DNA of 64,000 nt from Actinacidiphila oryziradicis (GTDB lineage: Bacteria; Actinomycetota; Actinomycetes; Streptomycetales; Streptomycetaceae): assembly GCF_005047355.1 (NCBI RefSeq), contig NZ_SUMC01000004.1:232032-296031 (forward strand), given 5' to 3'. This document shows positions 45,419 to 53,164 of the stretch, one piece after another; positions within the stretch are counted from its first letter, which is position 1; each line of letters begins with the position of its first letter. Both the position numbers and the translations under genes were made by a program. The notes below the pieces were generated by a model. It saw nothing but the letters and a program-made list of their open reading frames with translations, had not been told where the DNA came from and made no database searches.

Positions 45419-45874
45419 TTGCGACTGAACGATCTCGACGAACGCATCGTGCACGCCCTCGCCGAGGATGCCCGCCGCTCCTACGCCGACATCGGCGCCC
45501 AGGTCGGCCTCTCCGCCCCCGCCGTGAAACGCCGGGTCGACCGGCTGCTCGCGGCGGGCGCCATCACCGGCTTCACCGTGCGGGTCGATCCGGCGGCGCT
45601 GGGCTGGGAGACGGAGGCCCTCGTCGAGCTCTACTGCCGTCACAACACCTCGCCGGAGGACATCCGGCGCGGGCTGTCGCGGTACCCGGAAGTGGCGTCC
45701 GCCTCGACCGTCACGGGTGAGGCGGACGCGATCGTCCAGGTCTTCGCGTCCGACGTAAGGCACTTCGAGCGGGTGCTGGAGCGCATCGCGGGGGAGCAGT
45801 TCGTGGAGCGTACGAAGTCGGTGCTGGTGCTGTCTCCGCTGCTGCGCCGGTACACCTCGGGCTCGCCGACCTGA
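45419..45874 (+). CDS. Lrp/AsnC-family transcriptional regulator
   Basis: The protein has 151 residues. The AsnC-type helix-turn-helix is at about 4-55 (LNDLDERIVHALAEDARRSYADIGAQVGLSAPAVKRRVDRLL). The RAM effector domain follows, with VTGEADAIVQVFA. The start is probably TTG 45419, since that gives the standard beginning LNDLDE; the binding site is weak. It lies 1.8 kb from davA-davB on the same strand, so control of lysine breakdown is possible but unproven. Confidence 0.85.
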   Translation: MRLNDLDERIVHALAEDARRSYADIGAQVGLSAPAVKRRVDRLLAAGAITGFTVRVDPAALGWETEALVELYCRHNTSPEDIRRGLSRYPEVASASTVTGEADAIVQVFASDVRHFERVLERIAGEQFVERTKSVLVLSPLLRRYTSGSPT

Positions 45875-46267
45875 CCCGACCGAGTGAACGCAAGCGGGAA
45901 CGACTGCTGCCGCAGCCGCCGGTCCCGACACTGTTCGTATGGCTGAATCGATCCACAACGCCGTGCGGGCCCGCGGCAAAGACTGTTCGCCGGGGGAGAG
46001 GGCGTTCCTCGCGGCAACGAGGCCTGGGCCGTGCGCTCCGGCCAGGGCGGACGGTCCGGCGTCGCCGGGCGGGCAGACAGAAGCGCCCTCAGCGACTTTG
46101 CCGGTAGTCGTGGCCCCGTACAAGGTGGCGCATACGCTCTCGCGGCGGAGCTTCCGGCGTTACCCGGCCTGCGCCTGCGGGCCTGCCGCCGGACGGCCGT
46201 TCCCCCGGCACGGGCCGCGCCGCACGGGCGGCACCGATGGCGTCGAGGCAGGGGAGCTGACGCACTG
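45875..46267. other. 393-nt region without a confident gene
   Basis: One open frame (45939-46268, 109 codons, two Cys in YPACACGP) ends in TGATG, overlapping the next gene's start. Its codon bias is only partly Streptomyces-like and no family is recognised. The frame of the downstream gene is also open across most of the region, so an N-terminal extension of that gene is the other reading. Confidence 0.3.
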
Positions 46268-47155
46268 ATGGTGTACAGGCTCACACCCGAGCGGGCCCGC
46301 CTTGTCGCCGACGGGCTGGGCGTGCGGCTGAGCGGCCTCAGCCCGGCCGGGGCGGACAAGGGCCGCACGATCTTCGCGGTGACGGATGCCGGGCAGCCGG
46401 TGGTGGTGAAGTGGCTGGACCGCTGGGGGCAGTGGTTGCCGGGCGCGATCGGGCACAGCACGCAATTGCTCGGCCGCGGGTACCCCACCGCCCGGATCTT
46501 CGCCCACGGCCCGGTGCTCGGCGGTTACGGCCTGGTGCAGGAGCGGCTGCCCGGCCGGCCGGCTGTGACCGGCCCCGACAAGGCGGTCCTCGACGAGGTG
46601 TGCGCGGCGGTGGCACTGCAGTCCGCCGCACTGCACAACGGAGCCGCGCCGCGCTGCGGCGACCCAGGCTGGATGGCCAAGGTGGTGTACGGCGACACGA
46701 TGGGCTGGTGGCGTGCGGCGCGGGAGCGCTCGCCGGAGTCCGCTGAGCTCTGCGTCCGGCTGGCGGAGTGGGTACGGGCGGTGCCACGACCGGAACTCCG
46801 TGCCGACTTTGTGCATTTCGACCTCAGCTTCACCAGCATCCTCGTACGGCGCGGCCGGCTGGGCGGAATCGTCGACATCGACAATCTCGCGCTGGGCGAT
46901 CGCGCGCTCGATCTGGTCTGCCTGGCGTGCCAGTACGAGGGGCTGCGGTTCCGGGACGCCCCGGTCCCGGGGCCGGGAGACCCGGTGGACCGGCTGGTGG
47001 AGGAGGTGCTGCGGATCTCCGGCCGGCCGGGCTGGCGGCAGGCCGTCGCGTACAACGCGATCGCCCGTCTGGGCTGGGGCGGGCCGCACGGCCGGCGGGA
47101 CCAGCTGGAGCGGTCGCTGTGGGTCATCCCCAGGATGATGGATCGCGTCATCTGA
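46268..47155 (+). CDS. Aminoglycoside phosphotransferase-fold protein, catalytic Asn replaced
   Basis: The protein has 295 residues with an APH/choline-kinase fold. The N-lobe lysine is in VVVKWLDRW. The catalytic loop normally reads HGDxxxxN; here it is HFDLSFTSIL, so Asp is kept and the metal-binding Asn is Ser. The second metal Asp is in GIVDID. It could be a divergent small-molecule kinase or a pseudokinase. ATG 46268 has AGGGGAGC upstream. davA-davB follow after the MITE-like repeat. Confidence 0.8.
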   Translation: MVYRLTPERARLVADGLGVRLSGLSPAGADKGRTIFAVTDAGQPVVVKWLDRWGQWLPGAIGHSTQLLGRGYPTARIFAHGPVLGGYGLVQERLPGRPAVTGPDKAVLDEVCAAVALQSAALHNGAAPRCGDPGWMAKVVYGDTMGWWRAARERSPESAELCVRLAEWVRAVPRPELRADFVHFDLSFTSILVRRGRLGGIVDIDNLALGDRALDLVCLACQYEGLRFRDAPVPGPGDPVDRLVEEVLRISGRPGWRQAVAYNAIARLGWGGPHGRRDQLERSLWVIPRMMDRVI

Positions 47156-47230
47156 CGGTTGGCCTTCCTGGGGTCTCGGCCGCCCGTGGCATGCGGGCGG
47201 CCGACGCGCCTGCCGCACGATCGGACAGGA

Positions 47231-47424
47231 CTTAGAGGCCGCACAAATAGGTGGGGCGGCGTCGCGTGCCGAAGGGCGGCGCCTGGCGGCGTTGTCGTCG
47301 GTCAACGACGCTCCGCGTCGCCTCCTCCCCCAGCTACCGCTGGGAGGTGCCCCCACCTCCGCCTTGCCAGACTTGCCCCTCGCCCCGCTCCTTCCTCCAC
47401 CCCACCTATTCGCGCGGCCTCTTA
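47231..47424. mobile_element. MITE-like element with about 26-bp terminal inverted repeats
   Basis: The left end (from 47231, CTTAGAGGCCGCACAAATAG then GTGGGG) is inverted at the right end (to 47424), where the reverse complement reads CTTAAGAGGCCGCGCGAATA then GGTGGGG; about 22 of 26 bases agree. It has no open frame of its own. The inner part contains CCTCCCCCAGC-TACC-GCTGGGAGG, a palindrome. A partial copy of the right 108-122 bp is at 51792-51899. The element sits in the 480-nt gap before davA, which otherwise holds no gene. Confidence 0.65.
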
Positions 47425-47635
47425 AGCGGTCCGCGCAACGATTCGCCGCCTTCTGGCCGGAACACGCAACGGATCGCCTGCCGGTGCGCAATATCCGAGC
47501 CTTGTCCGCGCCTGATCGCGGAACGTACCGTTCAGGGACGCGCCCTCCTGCCGCGCCTGTCCCCGATCCCTCCCCGGCCTCCCGCCGGGAGGTGCCGCCA
47601 GGACGTTCTGGTTTCAACTATCGCAAAGAGGTCCC

Positions 47636-48436
47636 ATGACGCCGCTGCGCATCGCGCTCTACCAAGGCCCCGCGGGCATTCCCGCGACCGTCGACGCGAG
47701 CCTGGGCGCGCTCGACGTGGCCGCGCGCAGCGCCGCCGCCTCCGGCGCGGGCCTGCTGGTGTGCAACGAGATGTATCTCACCGGCTACGCGATCGGGGAC
47801 GGGGTGGAGCGCCTCGCCGAGCCCGCCGACGGCCGGAGCGCCCGCCGGGTCATGGAGATCGCCGCCGGGCACGGGATCGCGATCGCCTACGGTTACCCCG
47901 AGCGCGAGGGCGCCGCGGTCTTCAACGCCGCGCAGCTCATCGGCCCCGATGGCCGGCGGCTCGGCAACTACCGTAAGACCCATCTTTTCGGCGACTTCGA
48001 GCGCAAGTACTTCACCCCGGGCGACAGCCCCGTCGTCCAAGCCGAACTCAACGGCCTGCGGATCGGCTTCCTCATCTGCTACGACGTCGAGTTCCCGGAG
48101 AACGTCCGCGCCCACGCTCTCGCCGGCACCGACCTCCTCCTCGTCCCCACCGCGCAGATGCGTCCCTTCGAATTCGTCGCGGAGACCGTCGTCCCGGTCC
48201 GGGCCTTCGAGAACCAGCTCTATGTCGCGTACGTCAACCGCTGCGGCCCCGAGGGCGGGTTCGACTTCGTCGGCCTCAGCTGTCTCTCCGGCCCCGACGG
48301 CATCACCCGGGCCCGGGCCGGACGCGGCGAGGAACTGATCATCGGCGACGCCGACCCGGCCCTCCTGCACGCCTCGCGCGAAGCGAATCCGTATCTGCGA
48401 GACCGCCGCTCCGAGCTCTACCGCCGCCTCGTCTGA
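47636..48436 (+). CDS. davA: Carbon-nitrogen hydrolase, probable 5-aminopentanamidase
   Basis: DavA hydrolyses 5-aminopentanamide (delta-aminovaleramide) to 5-aminovalerate in lysine breakdown. Length is 266 residues. The nitrilase triad is Glu45 (CNEMYLTGY), Lys114 (YRKTHLFGDFERKYF) and Cys148 (ICYDVEFPEN). Local sequence strongly resembles Pseudomonas DavA as I recall it, and the pairing with the monooxygenase gene supports the role. AGAGG lies 5 nt before the ATG. davB starts 56 nt downstream. Confidence 0.85.
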   Translation: MTPLRIALYQGPAGIPATVDASLGALDVAARSAAASGAGLLVCNEMYLTGYAIGDGVERLAEPADGRSARRVMEIAAGHGIAIAYGYPEREGAAVFNAAQLIGPDGRRLGNYRKTHLFGDFERKYFTPGDSPVVQAELNGLRIGFLICYDVEFPENVRAHALAGTDLLLVPTAQMRPFEFVAETVVPVRAFENQLYVAYVNRCGPEGGFDFVGLSCLSGPDGITRARAGRGEELIIGDADPALLHASREANPYLRDRRSELYRRLV

Positions 48437-48492
48437 ACCGCCCCGCCGTCCTCCACGGAGATCGACCGGATAGGCCCTAGGAGAACTACCCG

Positions 48493-50193
48493 ATGACGTC
48501 CACGGTGCCCACCGCCGCGGTCCACGACGAGCAGCCGATCACCATGTTCGGCCCCGACTTCCCGTACGCCTACGACGACTTCCTTGCCCATCCGGCCGGC
48601 CTCGGCACCATACCCGCCACCGCCCACGGCACCGAGGTCGCGGTCATCGGCGGCGGCCTCTCCGGCATCGTGGCGGCGTACGAGCTGATGAAGATGGGCC
48701 TCAAGCCCGTCGTCTACGAGGCCGACCAGATCGGCGGCCGGCTCCGCACGGTCGGCTTCGAGGGCTGTGACGAGCACCTGACGGCCGAGATGGGCGCCAT
48801 GCGCTTCCCGCCGTCCTCGACCGCCTTCCAGCACTACATCGACCTTGTGGGCCTGGAGACCAAGCCGTTCCCCAACCCCCTGGCCGCGGACACCCCGTCC
48901 ACAGTCGTGGACCTCAAGGGCGAGTCCCATTACGCCACCACCGTCGAGGACCTCCCTGAGGTCTACCACCAGGTCATGCACGCCTGGAACGCCTGTCTGG
49001 AGGACGGCGCCGACTTCTCGGCCATGCAGCGCGCCATGCGCGAGCGCGACATCCCCGTCATCCGCGCGATCTGGGCGAAGCTCGTCGAGAAGCTCGACAA
49101 CCAGACCTTCTACGGCTTCCTCTGCGACTCGCCGGCCTTCAAGTCCTTCCGGCACCGCGAGATCTTCGGCCAGGTCGGCTTCGGCACCGGCGGCTGGGAC
49201 ACCGACTTCCCCAACTCCATCCTGGAGATCCTCCGGGTCGTCTACACCGGCGCCGACGACGACCACCGCGGGATCGTCGGCGGCAGCCAGCAACTCCCGC
49301 TCCGGCTCTGGGAGCGCGAGCCGGAGAAGACCGTCCACCATCCGTACGGCACCTCGCTGCGCTCGCTGCACGGCGGTGAGCCGCGCCCGGCCGTGACCCG
49401 GCTGCACCGCACCGCCGGGAACCGGATCACGGTCGGCGACGCCTCGGGCGACACCCGCACCTACACCGCCGCGGTCTTCACCGCGCAGAGCTGGATGCTG
49501 CTCTCCAAGATCGCCTGCGACGACTCGCTCTTCCCGATCGACCACTGGACGGCGATCGAGCGCACCCACTACATGGAGTCGAGCAAACTCTTCGTCCCCG
49601 TCGACCGGCCGTTCTGGCTCGACAAGGCCGTCGATGACAGGGGCGAGCCGACCGGCCGTGACGTAATGAGCATGACGCTCACCGACCGGATGACCCGCGG
49701 CACCTACCTCCTGGACGACGGTCCGGACCGGCCCGCCGTGATCTGCCTGTCCTACACGTGGTGCGACGACAGCCTCAAGTGGCTCCCGCTGAGTGCGAAC
49801 GAGCGCATGGAGGTCATGCTCAAGTCACTCGGCGAGATCTATCCCAAGGTCGACATCCGGCGGCACATCATCGGCAATCCCGTCACGGTCTCCTGGGAGA
49901 ACGAGCCCTACTTCATGGGTGCCTTCAAGGCGAACCTGCCCGGCCACTACCGCTACCAGCGCCGCCTGTTCACCCACTTCATGCAGGACCGCCTCCCTGA
50001 GGGCAAGCGCGGCATCTTCCTCGCCGGTGATGACATCTCCTGGACGGCCGGCTGGGCCGAAGGCGCCGTACAGACCGCGCTGAACGCGGTCTGGGGGGTC
50101 ATGCACCACCTCGGCGGCGCCACCGACCCCGCCAACCCGGGCCCGGGTGATGTGTACGACCGTATCGAGCCGGTGGAACTGGAGGACAGCTGA
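48493..50193 (+). CDS. davB: FAD-dependent L-lysine 2-monooxygenase (DavB type)
   Basis: DavB decarboxylates and oxygenates L-lysine to 5-aminopentanamide. Length is 566 residues, matching Pseudomonas DavB (about 560). The blocks ITMFGPDFPYAYDDFLAHPAG and GHYRYQRRLFTHFMQ are characteristic of this group. The FAD motif GGGLSG is at 53-58 and the C-terminal FAD block is GDDISWTAGWAEGAVQTALNA. Related enzymes act on Trp or Phe, so substrate needs testing, but the davA partner favours lysine. AGGAG lies about 8 nt before the ATG. Confidence 0.85.
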   Translation: MTSTVPTAAVHDEQPITMFGPDFPYAYDDFLAHPAGLGTIPATAHGTEVAVIGGGLSGIVAAYELMKMGLKPVVYEADQIGGRLRTVGFEGCDEHLTAEMGAMRFPPSSTAFQHYIDLVGLETKPFPNPLAADTPSTVVDLKGESHYATTVEDLPEVYHQVMHAWNACLEDGADFSAMQRAMRERDIPVIRAIWAKLVEKLDNQTFYGFLCDSPAFKSFRHREIFGQVGFGTGGWDTDFPNSILEILRVVYTGADDDHRGIVGGSQQLPLRLWEREPEKTVHHPYGTSLRSLHGGEPRPAVTRLHRTAGNRITVGDASGDTRTYTAAVFTAQSWMLLSKIACDDSLFPIDHWTAIERTHYMESSKLFVPVDRPFWLDKAVDDRGEPTGRDVMSMTLTDRMTRGTYLLDDGPDRPAVICLSYTWCDDSLKWLPLSANERMEVMLKSLGEIYPKVDIRRHIIGNPVTVSWENEPYFMGAFKANLPGHYRYQRRLFTHFMQDRLPEGKRGIFLAGDDISWTAGWAEGAVQTALNAVWGVMHHLGGATDPANPGPGDVYDRIEPVELEDS

Positions 50194-50292
50194 GGGCCAA
50201 TTGACGTGCCGACAGGGATTAACTTGACTCGCTCCTGTCAAATCTTCGGGTGAGCGCGGCCCCGCCGGGCCGCCGGACCCCGGAGATGCTGA

Positions 50293-50745
50293 ATGCGTCG
50301 TCCTCTCGCCACCGGCCTGGCGGCATCATCGCCGGCCCTTGTCGCCGTCGTCGCCGGTGCGGTACCCGCTTCGGCGGTCCCGGCGGACAAGCCCGCGGTC
50401 CTTTCCGGCTGGACCCAGACCAGCGCGAGCAGCTACACCACCTGGCTCACGGCACGTGACAACCAGTCGGGCTGGTCGGCCTACAGCTTCGACTGGTCGA
50501 CGGACTACTGCTCCGACTCCCCGGGCAATCCCTTCGGATTCCCTTTTAAGTTGTCATGCGCTCGCCATGATTTCGGCTACCGCAACTACAAGGCCGCCGG
50601 ACAGTTCGATGCCGACAAAGCGAGACCGGACAGCGCCTTCTACGAGGACCTCAAGCGGGTCTGCGCCGCCTACAGCGGTGCGACGAAGGCCTCGTACAAC
50701 GGCACCGCCTGGACCTACTACGAAGCGGTCAAGGCCTCCGGCTGA
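50293..50745 (+). CDS. Secreted phospholipase A2 (Streptomyces type)
   Basis: It hydrolyses the sn-2 ester of phospholipids with Ca2+ outside the cell. The protein has 150 residues with a signal peptide cleaved about after Ala28, leaving a mature chain of about 122 residues, the length of S. violaceoruber PLA2. The catalytic His92-Asp93 is in CARHDFGYRNYK. Cysteines 73, 89 and 124 remain, but the fourth cysteine of the family is Tyr135 (TAC), so one disulfide should be missing. Confidence 0.92.
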   Translation: MRRPLATGLAASSPALVAVVAGAVPASAVPADKPAVLSGWTQTSASSYTTWLTARDNQSGWSAYSFDWSTDYCSDSPGNPFGFPFKLSCARHDFGYRNYKAAGQFDADKARPDSAFYEDLKRVCAAYSGATKASYNGTAWTYYEAVKASG

Positions 50746-50752
50746 CAGCCAG

Positions 50753-51412
50753 TCAGTCCAGCGGGGTGAGCAGGAAGCGGCCCACGAGGCCGACGCCGGC
50801 GTCGAGGCGCTCCTCGAACTCCTCGCAGACGTCCCGGAGGCCGCGCAGCGACCAGAGGGCGCGGGCCGCCGCCCAGGCGGCGTCCCGGGCCCTCTCCAGG
50901 CTCCACGAGCCGACCAGATGGGTGAGCGGATCGGCGATGTCCAGCAGATCGGGGCCGGGCATCAGCTCCTCCCGTACCCGCTCCTCGATGACGGTCAGCA
51001 ACTCGCCGACGCGGTCGAAGTCCCGCTGCAGGAGCGGCGGCGCGACATCCAGTGCCCGGCAGGCGTCCACCACGGCGAGCGCCAGGTCGTGCCCCACATG
51101 CGCGTTGATGCCGCAGAGAGCGAACTGCAGCGGCCGTACCCCGCGATGGCCGCGCATCTGCAACAGCGGCCGCCAGCAGGCGGGCGCCCGCCGCCCCGCC
51201 GCATCATCCTCAACGGCCGCCAGATAACGCCCGGCGAAGCGGACGCCCAGTTCGGCGGCAGCGGCCGGATCCTCGAAGGCGTCCGCGGCGATCAGCCGCC
51301 GCAGTTCCTCGGTGACCGACAGATACACCCGGTTGAACACCGCGACCCCGTCACGCGACGGCAGCGCGTCGCTCAAAGCGTGCATCCGGGCCATCACTCG
51401 GTCCACCGTCAT
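50753..51412 (-). CDS. DUF5995-like protein
   Basis: The protein has 219 residues, largely helical, with the recognisable core RPLQFALCGINAHVGHDLALAVVDA that is typical of a Streptomyces family of unknown role (DUF5995, from memory). The paired His/Asp in NAHVGHD might bind metal. ATG 51412 gives MTVDRVMARMHALSDALPSRDGVAVFNRVY; a longer frame extends to 51535. It ends 8 nt from the PLA2 stop (convergent). Confidence 0.75.
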   Translation of the reverse strand: MTVDRVMARMHALSDALPSRDGVAVFNRVYLSVTEELRRLIAADAFEDPAAAAELGVRFAGRYLAAVEDDAAGRRAPACWRPLLQMRGHRGVRPLQFALCGINAHVGHDLALAVVDACRALDVAPPLLQRDFDRVGELLTVIEERVREELMPGPDLLDIADPLTHLVGSWSLERARDAAWAAARALWSLRGLRDVCEEFEERLDAGVGLVGRFLLTPLD

Positions 51413-51650
51413 ACGCCCAGCGTCCCAGGCGGTACGGGAAACCACGGCGAACGCTCGCCGCAGCGTCGCCGGAACGGGTGACCTCAGACCCCGCCCGCGG
51501 CACACGCCGTTGCCGGCCGGCCCAACCAGTGGCATCCGTCACAGAACCGGCACGGGTGGGCGCCGGGCGGGAGCGGCCGGCCGATCCAGGGACCAGCACT
51601 CCCCGGCTGTGACCTGGTAAGAGCTCGCGGCGATGCCGCATGCTGGAGGG

Positions 51651-51796
51651 GTGGACCGCTCCGAACCGGCCGACTTCCTGCGCCGCAGCCGCGCCCGCCT
51701 CGCCCCCGTCGACGTGGGTCTCGCCGAGGAGCCGCGGCGGCGCACCCCCGGCCTGCGCGGCGAGGAGGTGGCGCAGCTCGCCGGGATGTCCGTCGA
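51651..51796 (+). pseudogene. XRE-family regulator truncated by MITE-like repeat
   Basis: GTG 51651 starts DRSEPADFLRRSRARLAP and RTPGLRGEEVAQLAGMSVD, the conserved N-terminus of MmyB-like XRE regulators. After SVD the expected Tyr-Tyr-x-Arg-Leu-Glu is replaced by repeat sequence identical to 47303 onward. About 230 C-terminal residues are absent. Confidence 0.8.
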
Positions 51797-51899
51797 CGAC
51801 GCTCCGCGTCGCCTCCTCCCCCAGCTACCGCTGGGAGGTGTCCCCACCTCCGCCTTGCCGGGCTTGCCCCTCGCCCCACCTGTTCACGCGGCCTCTAAA
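51792..51899. mobile_element. Partial second copy of the MITE-like repeat
   Basis: It aligns with 47303-47424, from the ACGACGCTCCGCGTCGCC block to the terminal repeat (GCGGCCTCT), with a 13-nt deletion (no GCTCCTTCCTCCA). It lacks the left terminal repeat. It joins the broken XRE frame on one side and the end of the MFS gene on the other. Confidence 0.75.
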
Positions 51900-53102
51900 C
51901 CGCACCGCAGACCGGGTGGACCGGTCGCCTCCGTGTTCGCGCACGGGCACCGTCGGCGCAGCGGGGCGCAGTACGGGCGCGCCCATGATCAGCCCGGAAG
52001 CCAGCAGGGTGACCAGGCCGAAGGAGACCGTGAGGGAGGTGGCCTGGGCGATCGTTCCCATCGCCGCAGGGGCGACAAGCCCGGAGGTGTAGGTGATCGT
52101 GGCGACTCCGGCGATCGCCTGCGCGGGCACCGTCCCGCTCCTGCCGGCCGCCGCGAAGCACAGCGGGACGACGATCGCGATGCCGACCCCGATCAGCGCG
52201 AAGCCCGCGATCGCCGCCGGCTGGGACACCGCGGTCACCACCATGACGCCGCCGGCCGTCGCGAGCACCCCGCCCGCCCGCACGGTGCGCACCGGTCCGA
52301 ACCGCCGCACCACCAGGTCACCCAATAGCCGGGCGGCGGCCATGGTGCAGGCGAACGCGGTGTACGAGGCGGCGGCGACGGCCTGTGAGGAGCCCGTGAT
52401 GTCCCGCAGATAGACCCCGCTCCAGTCCGCGCTCGCCCCTTCCGCGAAGACTCCGCAGAAGCCTATGGCGCCGATCGCCAGCGCCGACCTGGGCGGCAGG
52501 GCGAAGCGCGGCGGCGACTGTGCCCCCGCTTCCGTCTCCGGCCGGATGCCGGGGATCCCGCGGCAGACGAACATGCCGAACGGTATGAGGAGAGCCGCCA
52601 TGACAGCCAGATGCACCCGGGCGTCGAGGTTGGCATGTGCGGCGACCACGCCCACCACCGAGGCGAGCAGCGTGCCCACGCTCCACATGCCGTGCAGCCC
52701 GGACATGATGGATCGTCCGAGCCGCTCCTCCACCCCGACGCCCACCGCGTTCATCACCACATCGGTCATGCCGGCGCTGGCCCCGAAGCAGAACATCGCG
52801 GCACACAGCCAGGGGAGACCGGGGCTGAGCGCGGGCAGCGCGAGCGAGGCGCACCACAGGGCGAGCAGCCCGCGCAGCGCGGTCCGCATGCCGAAGCGGT
52901 GGGCGATGCGGGCGGCCAGCGGCATCGCGGCGGAGGCGCCGGCCGCGGCGAAGGCCAGCGCGAAGCCGAGGTGCCCGGAGCTCAGCCCGAGGTGCTCCTG
53001 GATCCAGGGAATGCGGGTGGCGAAGGTGCCGGCGATTGATCCGTGCACTGCGAACACTGTGGCGACGGCGATGTGCGCCTTCTTCGTGGAGGTCCTCACC
53101 AT
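51825..53102 (-). CDS. MFS transporter, C-terminus extended into repeat
   Basis: The protein has 425 residues with about 12 membrane segments and two six-helix halves. Loop residues RFGMRTALRG after segment 2 fit the MFS motif. No substrate is clear. The last about 25 residues (RFRGRVNRWGEGQARQGGGG and on) are encoded by the repeat, so the natural end is replaced. ATG 53102 is chosen over a TTG at 53111. It is divergent from a ROK regulator across a 23-bp palindrome and is probably repressed by it. Confidence 0.85.
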   Translation of the reverse strand: MVRTSTKKAHIAVATVFAVHGSIAGTFATRIPWIQEHLGLSSGHLGFALAFAAAGASAAMPLAARIAHRFGMRTALRGLLALWCASLALPALSPGLPWLCAAMFCFGASAGMTDVVMNAVGVGVEERLGRSIMSGLHGMWSVGTLLASVVGVVAAHANLDARVHLAVMAALLIPFGMFVCRGIPGIRPETEAGAQSPPRFALPPRSALAIGAIGFCGVFAEGASADWSGVYLRDITGSSQAVAAASYTAFACTMAAARLLGDLVVRRFGPVRTVRAGGVLATAGGVMVVTAVSQPAAIAGFALIGVGIAIVVPLCFAAAGRSGTVPAQAIAGVATITYTSGLVAPAAMGTIAQATSLTVSFGLVTLLASGLIMGAPVLRPAAPTVPVREHGGDRSTRSAVRFRGRVNRWGEGQARQGGGGDTSQR

Positions 53103-53112
53103 GAGGCGCAAA

Positions 53113-53135
53113 CTATCAGGCAGGTTGCCTGATAG
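53113..53135. promoter_or_regulatory. 23-bp palindromic operator between MFS and ROK genes
   Basis: CTATCAGGCA (53113-53122) and TGCCTGATAG (53126-53135) are perfect 10-bp arms with a 3-nt centre. The site lies 10 nt upstream of the MFS start and 29 nt upstream of the ROK start, an ideal repressor position for both. Confidence 0.75.
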
Positions 53136-53164
53136 ATATAGGACAAAGGTCGTAGGATCCCGCC

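Noticed and set aside
45939..46268. RiPP precursor or small gene coupled to the APH-like gene
   Set aside because: It has an overlapping TGATG and two cysteines, but no recognisable leader or core motif and no maturation enzymes nearby; codon use is only partly coding-like.
47521..47533. GAACGTACCGTTC palindrome before davA
   Set aside because: It resembles 8382-8395 but the arms are only 5 bp with a 3-nt centre; too short to call an operator in GC-rich DNA.
47251..47976. Extended minus/plus frames across the MITE-like repeat
   Set aside because: They read through the repeat into the davA region in the wrong frame and give Arg-rich sequence.
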